Under the pieces are notes generated by a model that was not told where the DNA came from, ran no database searches, and saw nothing but the letters and a program-made list of their open reading frames with translations. The translations under genes were made by a program, and so were the position numbers. DNA of 64,000 nt from a bacterium (GTDB lineage: Bacteria > Armatimonadota > Fimbriimonadia > Fimbriimonadales > Fimbriimonadaceae): positions 186,001 through 250,000 of the forward strand of contig PNMZ01000002.1 of NCBI GenBank assembly GCA_013823945.1, read 5' to 3'. Below, piece by piece: positions 33,733 through 41,780 of the stretch; the first letter of the stretch is position 1; each line of letters begins with the position of its first letter.

Positions 33733-35055
33733 ATGAAGATTGGCGTTGTTGGAGCGGGGATTGCGGGTTTGCGGGCGGCGATGCTCCTCGAACAGAAGGG
33801 GCATGAAGTAACGATTTTTGAGGCGCGTGATCGAGTGGGGGGACGGATGTTGACCGTCGATCGGGGTGAGGGTTGGTATGAGGCGGGGGGAGAGTGGATA
33901 GATGCGGATCATCATCGGGTGTTACGACTTTGCCGGGAGTTTGGGGTTGCGCCGGAGAAGTCGAGCCAGTGGCCCGGTCTGGTTGTTTATCAAGGGGAAT
34001 TCGCAACCGAAAATCAGGTTTGGCCCGAAGCCGAAGCGGATGCAGCCCTAGTTCATGAGGGAGCGGTTCAACTGATTGAGCAATGGCGAAAAGATGGGGA
34101 TCCGAGTAGATTGTTGAACCGTGATTTATTGGATTTAGATTCGATGGATATGCCATTGGGGAAATGGCTGGATCGGGTTTGCTCTGGTGTCCAGGGGCGT
34201 TGGTGGGCAGAAGCGGTGACCAGGAGTGACGAAGGGGAGGACACTGCGCAAGTCGGGTTGTTGGGTTGGCTCAGGGGGTACGCGCACTATCTGGAGCGTT
34301 CAGAAGGGGAGATGAGCTTGTATCGGATTGGGGGCGGCGGGGGGCGACTGTGTGAGCGTATGGCGGAGCGGTTGCGGGATATTCGTTTAGGGAGGGCGGT
34401 TCGGCTTATTGATCCGGATGAAGGGGAGATTGAGTTCGTTGATGGGGAGCGGCTCGTGTTTGATCGAGTTGTTGGAGCGGTTCCCGGTCCGATCCTTGAT
34501 CGGCTTATTGATCCAGTAGGTAAGGCTCAAGAAGAGGGCCGGGAGGCTGAGGTTGGTGAGATTCGAGAGTGGAGCATAGGTGGATCGGGAACCAGGATGG
34601 CGCGAGCGGTCAAAGTTGTTCTAGAGTTTGATCGTCCGTGGTGGCGGGAGAAAAATTGGACGGGACGAATGCTGTGTGATTTGCCTTGTCAGCAGACTTG
34701 GGAGATTGGCCGGGGGAATTTGCATGCTTTGGGGTGCTATGTGTGTGGGGAGGAGGGCGTGTGGCTCTCTGGGAGGCAAGATGGGGTTGATGTCGCACTT
34801 CGTGCTCTTTCAGAGATTCATCCAGAGGCCATGAGATATTTTGTTGCTGGAGCGGTTCACGATTGGATCCGGGATGAATTTTCATGCGGAGCTTTTCCAT
34901 TTTTTGGTGAGGGACATGCTCCAGCAGAAATAGATAGAGTTGTTGGAACTGAGCCAATTGGGAGGCTGCATGTTGCGGGGGATTGGGCTTGCTCTTGGAT
35001 GGGATTTATTGAGGGGGCCTTGGAGAGTGCGGAGCGGGTTGCAGGGGAGATTTAA
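33733..35055 (+). CDS. Flavin monoamine-oxidase-family FAD oxidoreductase
   Basis: This 440-residue protein has the dinucleotide motif GVVGAGIAGLRAAMLLE at the N-terminus and the extended FAD motif EARDRVGGRMLTV. The GGGGGRLCERMAERL region and the C-terminal RLHVAGDWACSWMGFIEGAL match the last FAD-contact motif of monoamine-oxidase/phytoene-desaturase-like proteins. It probably oxidises an amine or a related substrate, cytoplasmically since no signal is present. ATG 33733 is chosen so the Rossmann strand begins immediately; the open frame extends to 33619. Confidence 0.85.
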   Translation: MKIGVVGAGIAGLRAAMLLEQKGHEVTIFEARDRVGGRMLTVDRGEGWYEAGGEWIDADHHRVLRLCREFGVAPEKSSQWPGLVVYQGEFATENQVWPEAEADAALVHEGAVQLIEQWRKDGDPSRLLNRDLLDLDSMDMPLGKWLDRVCSGVQGRWWAEAVTRSDEGEDTAQVGLLGWLRGYAHYLERSEGEMSLYRIGGGGGRLCERMAERLRDIRLGRAVRLIDPDEGEIEFVDGERLVFDRVVGAVPGPILDRLIDPVGKAQEEGREAEVGEIREWSIGGSGTRMARAVKVVLEFDRPWWREKNWTGRMLCDLPCQQTWEIGRGNLHALGCYVCGEEGVWLSGRQDGVDVALRALSEIHPEAMRYFVAGAVHDWIRDEFSCGAFPFFGEGHAPAEIDRVVGTEPIGRLHVAGDWACSWMGFIEGALESAERVAGEI

Positions 35056-35409
35056 GGACTGATTTCGAGAGTAAATCGGGGAGTTGTGGATGAGCGATGG
35101 ATTATTATTGTCTCGATTTTATGAAGGATTTCGCGAGGAATCTTAGCACGCCATTGGCTTAGTCTCCATATGACCTCACCCCCTTACCCTCCGTGCCTTC
35201 GCAGGGACAGGCTCCCTCCACTTACACGGAGAGGGGGAATACGTTGGTTACGAGATTGATCTAACTCCACAACCATAAAGGGATGGCCCTGTTGGGATTA
35301 CTGGGTTTTTGGGAATGGGGTGGAGGGTGGTTGTGTGGTGAACCAATAAGTTCTACGGGCCAGGGCAATTGCGAGGGCGTTGTTGACCTGGCTGACCACG
35401 GAGGGCCTC
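35056..35409. other. 354-base intergenic region carrying repeat copy C
   Basis: Apart from the R-family palindrome at 35175-35237 and the GGAGGG ribosome-binding site at 35400, I see no gene, tRNA or clear terminator here. Confidence 0.5.
35175..35237. repeat. GC-rich palindromic repeat, family R, copy C
   Basis: CCCTCCGTG and CACGGAGAGGG form the outer stem. The centre contains AGGGACAGGCTCCC, shared with copy A (AGGGGCAGGCTC). Confidence 0.55.
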
Positions 35410-36210
35410 ATGGATATGGGCAAGGAAGAACAGCAGATAAAAGAGATTAAGGAGCTTCGGAGTCAGCTTACGGGTTGGCGCTGGAGTTTGTTCGGCGTTG
35501 GCGTATTGATCGTCATCGCTTCAGTTGGGACGATCAACACGGCATTTCGGGGCTTGGTTGACAAGGGTCCCCAGCAAGACTTGTTTGTGAAGACGTTGAC
35601 GACAGAGCTTGAGCGCGATGTTAAGCCGATTGTTGAGGATATGACTCGACAGACGATTCGCGAGGTTCAACCGGAGATCAACAAGGCGGTTGAAGATGTG
35701 AACCAGCAGATGCCGATTTTGGCGCAAGCTGCTTTGAGCGAACTTGACCAATTGCAAGCGAATTTGCCGGCGAAGAGCGAGAAGGTTTTGCAAGAGACAT
35801 TTGTCGCCATGTTGCAGAAGAAGGAAACTGACTTGCAGGAGATGTTCCCGGAAGCGACACCGGAGCAGATTGAGCGGTTGTTGACCAACTTGGCAGAAAG
35901 TGCAGGGGCAGAAGCGCAGGGCGCGGCATTGGAACTTTTTGGCAAGCATCACGAAACGCTGATGGCGATTCATGAGAATTTGGAAGTCATCGCCGAGAAA
36001 GAGCGACCTCATTTGGCTGGAGTTGATCCGAGCTGGGAGATGGGTTTGCTCGTGATGGACATTTTGCGAGAAGACCTCGAGCGAGCACGTCCGGACAAGG
36101 GAGCAGCGATGGCGAGCAAGTCAGAAGAGTTCACCTCAACGAAGAAAATTGCGAAGGTTGCGCCGGTTAAGCCAGCTAAGGCAACCAAGAAAGAAGGAGC
36201 AAAGAAATGA
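35410..36210 (+). CDS. Single-TM protein with long helical extracytoplasmic domain (first of tandem pair)
   Basis: This 266-residue protein has a charged N-terminus (KEEQQIKEIKELRSQL) and one membrane helix (WSLFGVGVLIVIASVGTI). About 150 residues of amphipathic helix, rich in Glu/Gln/Leu, follow, then a Lys/Ala/Pro-rich tail (KVAPVKPAKATKKEGAKK). It has no recognised family and resembles the next gene product in size and layout. GGAGGG at 35400 supports ATG 35410, though ATG 35416 is equally well spaced. The two genes overlap by 4 bases (ATGA). Confidence 0.75.
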   Translation: MDMGKEEQQIKEIKELRSQLTGWRWSLFGVGVLIVIASVGTINTAFRGLVDKGPQQDLFVKTLTTELERDVKPIVEDMTRQTIREVQPEINKAVEDVNQQMPILAQAALSELDQLQANLPAKSEKVLQETFVAMLQKKETDLQEMFPEATPEQIERLLTNLAESAGAEAQGAALELFGKHHETLMAIHENLEVIAEKERPHLAGVDPSWEMGLLVMDILREDLERARPDKGAAMASKSEEFTSTKKIAKVAPVKPAKATKKEGAKK

Positions 36211-37001
36211 GTGCAGAAGAGTCAAAAGTGACCGAAGAAGTTACAGAAGAAGTGGCGTCGAAGTACGTTACTGAAGAGTTGGCCGCGACAAAGAAGGCAC
36301 TGCAAGGCGTTCAGATTTTCGGATCCGCGTTCGTCTTCGGATTAATGTGTTTCTTGTTCTCGATTGCCAACGGATTTGCGAGCAACTTGGAGCCGAAAGA
36401 GGCAGCAAAGATCACCAAGGGATTGGTTTCTCAGCGATTGGATGAGGTCCAGCCGCAGGTCAGCGAATATTTGCGAGCCGAGATTCCTACATTGATCAAA
36501 AGCGTGCCGGATATGGCGAAGAGCCAGTTGCCGATTTTGCGCGAAGACCTTGAGAACACCTTGACGGTGGAAATTGAGGGACTGGCGAAAGAAACGAGCG
36601 GTCAATTGGATACTGCATTGGATGCCTTTTTGGTTGAAAAGCAGGACGAGTTCAAGACGATTATCTTGGCGGGCCAAGACAAGGAGTCGACGGACGAGGT
36701 AGCGGCAGCGATGCGCGTGATGTTCTTGGATTACTTGACGGAAGACCATGGTCAAGATGAGTCCATTCAGACCAAGCTTGACAAGGCTTTGGTTGCGTTG
36801 AAGGATATTGAGCAGCGCACTCACCGCATGGCCTATGCAAAAGATCTTGATGCAGTTGAGAAGAAGACTCGCCGCGCGGTGGCTTGTTTGTTCACGACAG
36901 TTCAAGACAACAAAGATGCTTTGCCGATTCCGAGCCAAGAAGAAGCCCAATCAACGGTTGCAGGGCTGTTGAATTCGGCTAACGACATTACTCCGCGATA
37001 A
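36207..37001 (+). CDS. Single-TM protein with long helical extracytoplasmic domain (second of tandem pair)
   Basis: This 264-residue protein has an acidic cytoplasmic N-terminus and one membrane helix (FGSAFVFGLMCFLFSIANGF). The helical domain resembles that of the preceding protein: both have a 'V-QP-V' segment about 35 residues after the helix, then a Pro/Leu-rich 'LP-ILRED' stretch. They are probably diverged duplicates forming a heteromeric complex. The ATGA overlap suggests fixed stoichiometry. Two hairpins follow, the second a clear terminator. Confidence 0.75.
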   Translation: MSAEESKVTEEVTEEVASKYVTEELAATKKALQGVQIFGSAFVFGLMCFLFSIANGFASNLEPKEAAKITKGLVSQRLDEVQPQVSEYLRAEIPTLIKSVPDMAKSQLPILREDLENTLTVEIEGLAKETSGQLDTALDAFLVEKQDEFKTIILAGQDKESTDEVAAAMRVMFLDYLTEDHGQDESIQTKLDKALVALKDIEQRTHRMAYAKDLDAVEKKTRRAVACLFTTVQDNKDALPIPSQEEAQSTVAGLLNSANDITPR

Positions 37002-37047
37002 CTGCTGAGCTAGACCCTATCTCTGGGCTGGAGATGGGACTTTGATA

Positions 37048-37090
37048 GGGGCGTTTGCGCTAGGGATGGCGCAGCGCCCCGTTTTTCTTT
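37048..37090 (+). terminator. Intrinsic terminator after the one-TM pair
   Basis: GGGGCG...GCGC...GCGC...CGCCCC forms a nested stem followed by GTTTTTCTTTT. A second smaller stem (CTATCTC/GAGATGG-like) lies just before it. Confidence 0.85.
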
Positions 37091-37109
37091 TAGGATGAGA
37101 GAACCTTTT

Positions 37110-37151
37110 TGTCTACGTAGTCGTCTACTATAATATGATACAAGTAGACAA
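37110..37151. promoter_or_regulatory. Palindromic operator-like site around a consensus TATAAT
   Basis: TTGTCTAC and GTAGACAA are perfect 8-base inverted repeats flanking the region. An inner GTCTAC copy lies directly before TATAAT (37129-37134). The layout is typical of an autorepressor operator on a -10 element. No -35 is obvious. Confidence 0.5.
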
Positions 37152-37365
37152 GATTCTGGTTGCAGGAGCATTTGGCTCGTTGTTGGAGTGGGGTCGGTCG
37201 GAAGCTGACCGGGTGATCCGGGAGTATGAGATGGGTTTGGATTTTGATTTTTCGGCTTTGGGTGAGGGTCGGCGGAAGGTGTTGCGGATGGAATTGGTTA
37301 AGCGCGGTTATTCGGTGGTGGAGGGGCGGTTGGTTCGATTGAAGAGTGGTCGGATGGTGGCTTAG
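37135..37365 (+). CDS. Small basic protein of unknown function behind an operator-like palindrome
   Basis: This 76-residue protein contains EADRVIREYEMGLDFDFSAL and a basic C-terminus (KRGYSVVEGRLVRLKSGRMVA). I recognise no family; a DNA-binding role is only a guess prompted by the palindrome upstream. The ATG abuts TATAAT directly, which would put the start upstream of the expected transcription start, so either the true start is further in (a Met lies near residue 33) or another promoter drives it. Codon use matches neighbours. Confidence 0.55.
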   Translation: MIQVDKILVAGAFGSLLEWGRSEADRVIREYEMGLDFDFSALGEGRRKVLRMELVKRGYSVVEGRLVRLKSGRMVA

Positions 37366-37370
37366 GAGAT

Positions 37371-38330
37371 TTACCTGATAGGATTTGTCCCCAATTCTTT
37401 CACCACCAATAGGCAAATAAGTGCGATTTCTGAAGCGAAACTGACCGTCGAGGGCACCAATGCACTTTGATTCAGCTTGACTGGTGTTGTTAGATGGCGG
37501 AAAGAGATATCGTCTTGAGAGGCATTCGGAAAAGTGCGATCTATAATTCGTTTAGCATAGCCTTTCGAGGGGAGTATTGGGGTGTGCTTACTTTTAGGCT
37601 TCAAGAAAGATGCAATCTTGACGAAATCAGAGCTCTTCAAACTCGTTTCTCTTCTGATTATAGGTAAATATTCAAGATCGGGAATGTCAGGCTCAAGGTA
37701 CTGATCTGAGATAAATGTAAGGTCTAACCCGGCTCCTTGTTTACTCCGATTATCGTAGGGAACATAGTACGGATTAAATGGTTCTTCTGTCTTAAATTCC
37801 ATTGCAATTACTCCAGTGGCGGCAACATCTTTGAGCGATTCAACCTGGAATGCGGTGAGGTACCAACCTTTGTCGATGTATTTTTTGAGCCAAGTTCTTG
37901 TACTTGGATTCGTTTTGTAATTATGGGTTTTGAGATACTGAAGAAGTGCTAAATCATCAGTTGCCTTAAGAGTTGTTGCTTTGTACCCTCCAGCGACAAC
38001 GACCTGAAAAACCTCGAGCGATGCCTGGGTACTTCCGTCATCTGTACCACGGGACATACCAGGATTAAGAGAGTTAACGTATTGGAAGATTTCGGGATCA
38101 ACTTCGTAAATAACGGGGACTGATGGGGTTGGCGCGATGAAGGCAAAGTCGGGTTCGGCGGTATGAAACCGGGCATTACGGATAAAAATTTCGGTCTGCG
38201 TTTTTGAGTCGTAGATGACGATATTTTCTTGCTTTCCGAATTGGATGGGGTTTCCCCCGGAGCCGATACCACAGCACGCCGGGGCTAGAGTCGACAGAAG
38301 AATTGCGGGGAGAAAGAAGAAACTGCGCAC
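37371..38330 (-). CDS. Secreted DUF2330-domain protein
   Basis: This 319-residue protein has an N-terminal signal (FFFLPAILLSTLAPACCG). The typical DUF2330 opening follows, with QENIVIYDSKTQTEIFIRNA and then FAFIAPTPSVPVIYEVDPEI. A C-terminal hydrophobic stretch (SEIALICLLVVKELG) could be a second membrane anchor. The family is secreted and of unknown role. The gene is AT-richer than its neighbours. The GTG start at 38330 is used. The stop lies 5 bases from the convergent small-protein gene. Confidence 0.75.
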   Translation of the reverse strand: MRSFFFLPAILLSTLAPACCGIGSGGNPIQFGKQENIVIYDSKTQTEIFIRNARFHTAEPDFAFIAPTPSVPVIYEVDPEIFQYVNSLNPGMSRGTDDGSTQASLEVFQVVVAGGYKATTLKATDDLALLQYLKTHNYKTNPSTRTWLKKYIDKGWYLTAFQVESLKDVAATGVIAMEFKTEEPFNPYYVPYDNRSKQGAGLDLTFISDQYLEPDIPDLEYLPIIRRETSLKSSDFVKIASFLKPKSKHTPILPSKGYAKRIIDRTFPNASQDDISFRHLTTPVKLNQSALVPSTVSFASEIALICLLVVKELGTNPIR

Positions 38331-38368
38331 AATGATCTGACGTCGCGCAGGGGTTCGGGTTTCGACCG

Positions 38369-38977
38369 CTAACTCAGAATTTCAACGGAATTCATGGTTC
38401 CGTCGGGGTTGAGATCGTAGACGAGGGGGACTCCGGTGGCGAGTTCTTTGGCAAGGATTTGCTCAGGGGTGAGGTTTTCCAGAGCCATCACGATGCTCCG
38501 ATTGGAGTTGCCGTGGGCGACAACGAGGACGTCCTTGCCTTGCTTAATGTCACCGAGAATGGCGCGCTCGAAGAATGGGAGAGTGCGTTCGCGGGTGTCT
38601 TTGAGGGATTCGCCACCGGGAGGAGCGACGTCATATGATCGGCGCCAGATATGGACTTGCTCTTCGCCATATTTTTCGCGCATATCGTCTTTATTGAGTC
38701 CGGCGAGGTCGCCGTAATCGCGTTCGTTGAGGGCTTGGTCGCGGATGACGGGGGTGGAAGTTTTTCCGGAGGCATCGAGGATGTTCGCGAGAGTGTCTTG
38801 AGCGCGGCGCAGTCCCGAGGTGTAAGCTACGTCAATTGAGACATTTTTGATGAGTTCGCCGGCGCGGCGAGCTTCGGCGATGCCTTGTTCGGTGAGGGGG
38901 ACGTCAACCCATCCAGTGAATCGGTTTTCGAGGTTCCAAAGGGATTGACCGTGGCGGACGAGGATGAGTTTGGGCAT
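38369..38977 (-). CDS. gpmA: 2,3-bisphosphoglycerate-dependent phosphoglycerate mutase
   Basis: This 202-residue protein begins [14 protein letters not shown] with the phosphohistidine. [15 protein letters not shown] supplies the acid residue and [15 protein letters not shown] the second His. The [13 protein letters not shown] region is GpmA-specific. It interconverts 3- and 2-phosphoglycerate in glycolysis. Length is shorter than the ~230-250 of E. coli but fits the short GpmA class. Start ATG 38977 follows TAACCT-N7; the promoter is divergent from the NTF2-like gene. Confidence 0.93.
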   Translation of the reverse strand: MPKLILVRHGQSLWNLENRFTGWVDVPLTEQGIAEARRAGELIKNVSIDVAYTSGLRRAQDTLANILDASGKTSTPVIRDQALNERDYGDLAGLNKDDMREKYGEEQVHIWRRSYDVAPPGGESLKDTRERTLPFFERAILGDIKQGKDVLVVAHGNSNRSIVMALENLTPEQILAKELATGVPLVYDLNPDGTMNSVEILS

Positions 38978-38984
38978 GGGCTGG

Positions 38985-38990
38985 AGGTTA
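38985..38990 (-). promoter_or_regulatory. -10 hexamer TAACCT, leaderless gpmA start
   Basis: TAACCT is followed by 7 bases and ATG 38977. It is paired with the divergent TATTCT at 39006. Confidence 0.55.
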
Positions 38991-39005
38991 CCTTTTGGGG
39001 TGGGA

Positions 39006-39011
39006 TATTCT
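39006..39011 (+). promoter_or_regulatory. -10 hexamer TATTCT, leaderless start
   Basis: TATTCT is followed by 6 bases and ATG 39018. Two back-to-back leaderless starts sit 40 bases apart. Confidence 0.6.
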
Positions 39012-39017
39012 GGGCGT

Positions 39018-39410
39018 ATGGTTGGAGAGTTGATGCGAGCATACGTGGATGCATTTAATCGGCATGATTTGGAAGGGATGCTGGCGACTTTGCATTCTGA
39101 GGTTGTTCACGAACTGAATGAAGGGGGAGTTGAGGTGGGGATTGAGGCGTTTCGCGTTTTTAGACAAGGAATGGATGTTTGTTACCGAGAGCAACTGCGG
39201 GATGTGGTTTTTTTTGAGAATGGGGATCGCGGGGCGATTGAGTGCTTTTGCGAAGGTGAGTATTTGAAGACGGACGGTGGATTGCCGGAGGCTCGGGGCC
39301 AGCGGTATTCGATTCGCGTTGCGGTGTTCTATGAGGTTCGGGAGGGGAAGTTGGGTCGTGTGACCAGTTTTTACAATTTGCGCGAATGGATTGCGGCGGT
39401 CGGGGGGTAG
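39018..39410 (+). CDS. NTF2-like/SnoaL-type small protein
   Basis: This 130-residue protein has the NTF2-like opening ([20 protein letters not shown]). [21 protein letters not shown] middle and a sheet with [19 protein letters not shown] complete the fold. Polyketide-cyclase, isomerase and non-catalytic members share this fold, so no reaction is assigned. The frame extends upstream, but ATG 39018 fits TATTCT-N6. Confidence 0.8.
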   Translation: MVGELMRAYVDAFNRHDLEGMLATLHSEVVHELNEGGVEVGIEAFRVFRQGMDVCYREQLRDVVFFENGDRGAIECFCEGEYLKTDGGLPEARGQRYSIRVAVFYEVREGKLGRVTSFYNLREWIAAVGG

Positions 39411-39638
39411 GCGAGTCCTTACGGAAGCTGGAACGGCCTGTCATAATCACTTTTGAAATGACGGTAACCATTACATCCGCATATTGGTTCAGCGTCGTCC
39501 AGCAACAAACTGGGCGTCGCTAGGGTTGTCGTTGCCTGGCCCTAGTCGAACGCACAGGGAGCTAACTTGTTAGAATTCCCAATATTGTCAAGGTTTATCA
39601 GTGAAGTCGGCAACAAATCTTTTCGCTCAAACCATCGC
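39411..39638. other. Intergenic region before tRNA-Gln with a strong small stem
   Basis: CTAGGG...CCCTAG (39519-39544) is a perfect 6-bp inverted repeat with a 14-base loop. CCAG/CTGG lies just before it. The region also holds TTGTTAGAATTCCC. I cannot match it to a known RNA. The tRNA promoter should be inside it, but no clear -35/-10 pair was found. Confidence 0.35.
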
Positions 39639-39715
39639 TCCCCTGTCGTCTAAAGGTAGGACGCCTCACTTTGACTGAGAAAATGGTCTGGGTTCGAATC
39701 CCCCCGGGGGAGCCA
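39639..39715 (+). tRNA. tRNA-Gln, anticodon TTG
   Basis: The acceptor stem TCCCCTG pairs with CGGGGGA (T·G at one position), and U1-A72, discriminator G73 and encoded CCA are all typical of tRNA-Gln. The D arm is GTC/GAC; the anticodon loop is CTTTGAC. The T-loop TTCGAAT is flanked by GGG/CCC, but two outer T-stem pairs (T·C, C·C) and one anticodon-stem pair (C·A) are mismatched and the variable loop is slightly long. It ends 4 bases from the convergent upp stop. Confidence 0.85.
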
Positions 39716-39719
39716 AAAT

Positions 39720-40340
39720 TTAAAGTGTGCCAAATAGCCGGTCGCCATAGTCGCCGAGACCGGGGAGGATATATTTTTTATCGTTGAGTTCTCGGTCGAG
39801 GGCGGCGACGTAGATAGGGACGTCGGGGTGGTCTTCGTTCATTTTTGCGACGCCTTCTGGGGCGGCGACAACACTGACGAGAATCACGGAGTGGGGTGAT
39901 TCGGCTTTAACAAGCTTGATGGCTTGGGATGCGGAGCCGCCGGTGGCGAGCATAGGATCAACGACGATTGCCACTTTTTCGGTGAGGTTTGGGAGTTTGC
40001 AGTAGTACGAGCTGGCTTTGGCGGTTTTCTCGTCTCGTTCAAGGCCGACATAGCCAACGGCAACATCGGGAAAGAGTTCGAGGAATGGTTCGAGCATAGA
40101 GAGCCCTGCGCGGAGGATGGGGATTACGGCGAGGGGGGTGCGAAGGGTGATGGAATCCGTGGTTTCAAGTGGCGTTTGAACTTGAGACGACTTGACGGGG
40201 AGAGTTACGGTGCTTTCCAAGGCGAGAATTGTGGAGAGAATTTTGGCGGAGCGTCGGAATGTTTGGGGGTCGGTAGACGTGTTTCGGAGGTTGGCGAGGA
40301 GGTGGTGGGCCAGGGGGTGGGTCGAAACGTGGACGGACAT
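39720..40340 (-). CDS. upp: Uracil phosphoribosyltransferase
   Basis: This 206-residue protein has the family length. VIPILRAGLSMLEPFLELFP is the central helix region; VDPMLATGGSASQAI is the PRPP-binding loop; and YILPGLGDYGDRLFGT is the uracil-binding C-terminus. It salvages uracil to UMP with PRPP, made by the prs product encoded close by on the other strand. A TAGCAT hexamer lies 8 bases before ATG 40340. It is divergent from glmU. Confidence 0.97.
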   Translation of the reverse strand: MSVHVSTHPLAHHLLANLRNTSTDPQTFRRSAKILSTILALESTVTLPVKSSQVQTPLETTDSITLRTPLAVIPILRAGLSMLEPFLELFPDVAVGYVGLERDEKTAKASSYYCKLPNLTEKVAIVVDPMLATGGSASQAIKLVKAESPHSVILVSVVAAPEGVAKMNEDHPDVPIYVAALDRELNDKKYILPGLGDYGDRLFGTL

Positions 40341-40348
40341 AGTGCTGA

Positions 40349-40354
40349 ATGCTA
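40349..40354 (-). promoter_or_regulatory. -10 hexamer TAGCAT upstream of upp
   Basis: TAGCAT is followed by 8 bases and ATG 40340. Confidence 0.5.
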
Positions 40355-40391
40355 CACGAAAAGCGACGGCGGGGTATTGTTTGGACTGCCC

Positions 40392-41780
40392 ATGAGTGAG
40401 ACCCTTGCGATTGTTTTAGCCGCCGGCCAAGGCACGCGGATGAAGAGCGATTTGCCGAAGGTTTTGCATCCGGTGGTTGGGGTTCCGTTAGTGAGTTGGG
40501 TGCTCAGGAGTCTGGGAGAGGCCGGTGTTACTGATGTTTGTGTAGTGGTAGGTCACGGGTCGGAAAAGGTTCGTGAGATACTAGGAGATGGCGTTCGCTT
40601 TGCTGTTCAGTCGGAGCAGAAAGGGACGGCTCATGCAGTTATGTGCGCAGGGGATGCACTCGCGGATTCGGAAGGTTCGGTCTTAATTTTGGCGGGAGAT
40701 GTTCCGATGTTGTGTGCGGAAACAATGCGGAAGTTAGTGGCGATGCGGGAGGAATCGGTGGCTGATTTAGCTTTAGCCACTTTTCGACTCACGGATCCGA
40801 CGGGATATGGCCGGATATTGCGAGACGATTTAGGGAATGTCGTTGGGATTGTAGAGCAGAAGGATGCGACGGATGAGCAGCGAGCGATCACGGAAGTGAA
40901 TCCGGCGGTTTACTGCTTTGAAGCAAAGAAGTTGAGAGAATTGCTGCCTCGTGTGGGGAATGATAATGCGCAGGGCGAATATTACTTGCCCGATTTGGTG
41001 AAGCTAATTGTTGAGGATGGAGGAAAGATTGTGGGGATGGAGAGCCCGAATCCGGACGAGTTTTTGGGGATCAATGATCGGTGGCAACTAGCGGAAGCAA
41101 ATGAGATCATGCGGCGAAAGATTTTGCGCCAGCATGGGGAGGCGGGAGTGACATTGCTAGACATCAATTCAATTACGATTGGGCCAGATGTTGAGATTGG
41201 CCAAGACTCGGTTATTCATCCCAATACGGTGATTGAGGGGAAGACCTCGATTGGATATGGAAGTGCGATTGGGCCGAATAGTTGGATCAAGGATTCCGTG
41301 GTTGGGCCGAGGTGCCGAGTTTTTATGAGTCATTTGGATCAAGCGAAGATGGCGGAGGGGAGCCGCTGCGGACCGTTTGCAAATTTGCGACCGGGTGCGG
41401 ATTTGCAGGAAGAAGTGAAGGTTGGCAATTTTGTTGAGATCAAGAATGCTGTGATTGGATCAGGAACGAGCATTAGTCACTTGACTTATATTGGTGATGC
41501 TCGGGTGGGGAGTCGGAGCAATATTGGGGCGGGGACGATCACTTGCAATTACGATGGATTTGACAAGTTTATGACTGAAATTGGGGATGACTGTTTTGTT
41601 GGGTCGAATTCGACTCTGGTTGCACCGGTTAAGATAGAGGATGGCTCGTTTATTGCGGCGGGCAGTGTTGTGACTCGCGATGTGCCTTCTGGTGCGATGG
41701 CAATTGGTCGCGGGAAGCAGGAAAACAAAGAGCAGTGGTATACGGCGTGGCGGGCGCGGAAAACATCGGAAAAACAATGA
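40392..41780 (+). CDS. glmU: Bifunctional UDP-GlcNAc pyrophosphorylase / GlcN-1-P acetyltransferase
   Basis: This 462-residue protein has AIVLAAGQGTRMKSDLPKVL at the N-terminus (uridylyltransferase) and hexapeptide-repeat left-handed beta-helix from about residue 250 to 450. The catalytic region GAGTITCNYDG and the Arg/Lys-rich KQENKEQWYTAWRARK C-terminus are typical. It makes UDP-GlcNAc for peptidoglycan and surface glycans. Start ATG 40392 gives the canonical N-terminus. It overlaps prs by 4 bases (ATGA), the classic glmU-prs pair. Confidence 0.96.
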   Translation: MSETLAIVLAAGQGTRMKSDLPKVLHPVVGVPLVSWVLRSLGEAGVTDVCVVVGHGSEKVREILGDGVRFAVQSEQKGTAHAVMCAGDALADSEGSVLILAGDVPMLCAETMRKLVAMREESVADLALATFRLTDPTGYGRILRDDLGNVVGIVEQKDATDEQRAITEVNPAVYCFEAKKLRELLPRVGNDNAQGEYYLPDLVKLIVEDGGKIVGMESPNPDEFLGINDRWQLAEANEIMRRKILRQHGEAGVTLLDINSITIGPDVEIGQDSVIHPNTVIEGKTSIGYGSAIGPNSWIKDSVVGPRCRVFMSHLDQAKMAEGSRCGPFANLRPGADLQEEVKVGNFVEIKNAVIGSGTSISHLTYIGDARVGSRSNIGAGTITCNYDGFDKFMTEIGDDCFVGSNSTLVAPVKIEDGSFIAAGSVVTRDVPSGAMAIGRGKQENKEQWYTAWRARKTSEKQ

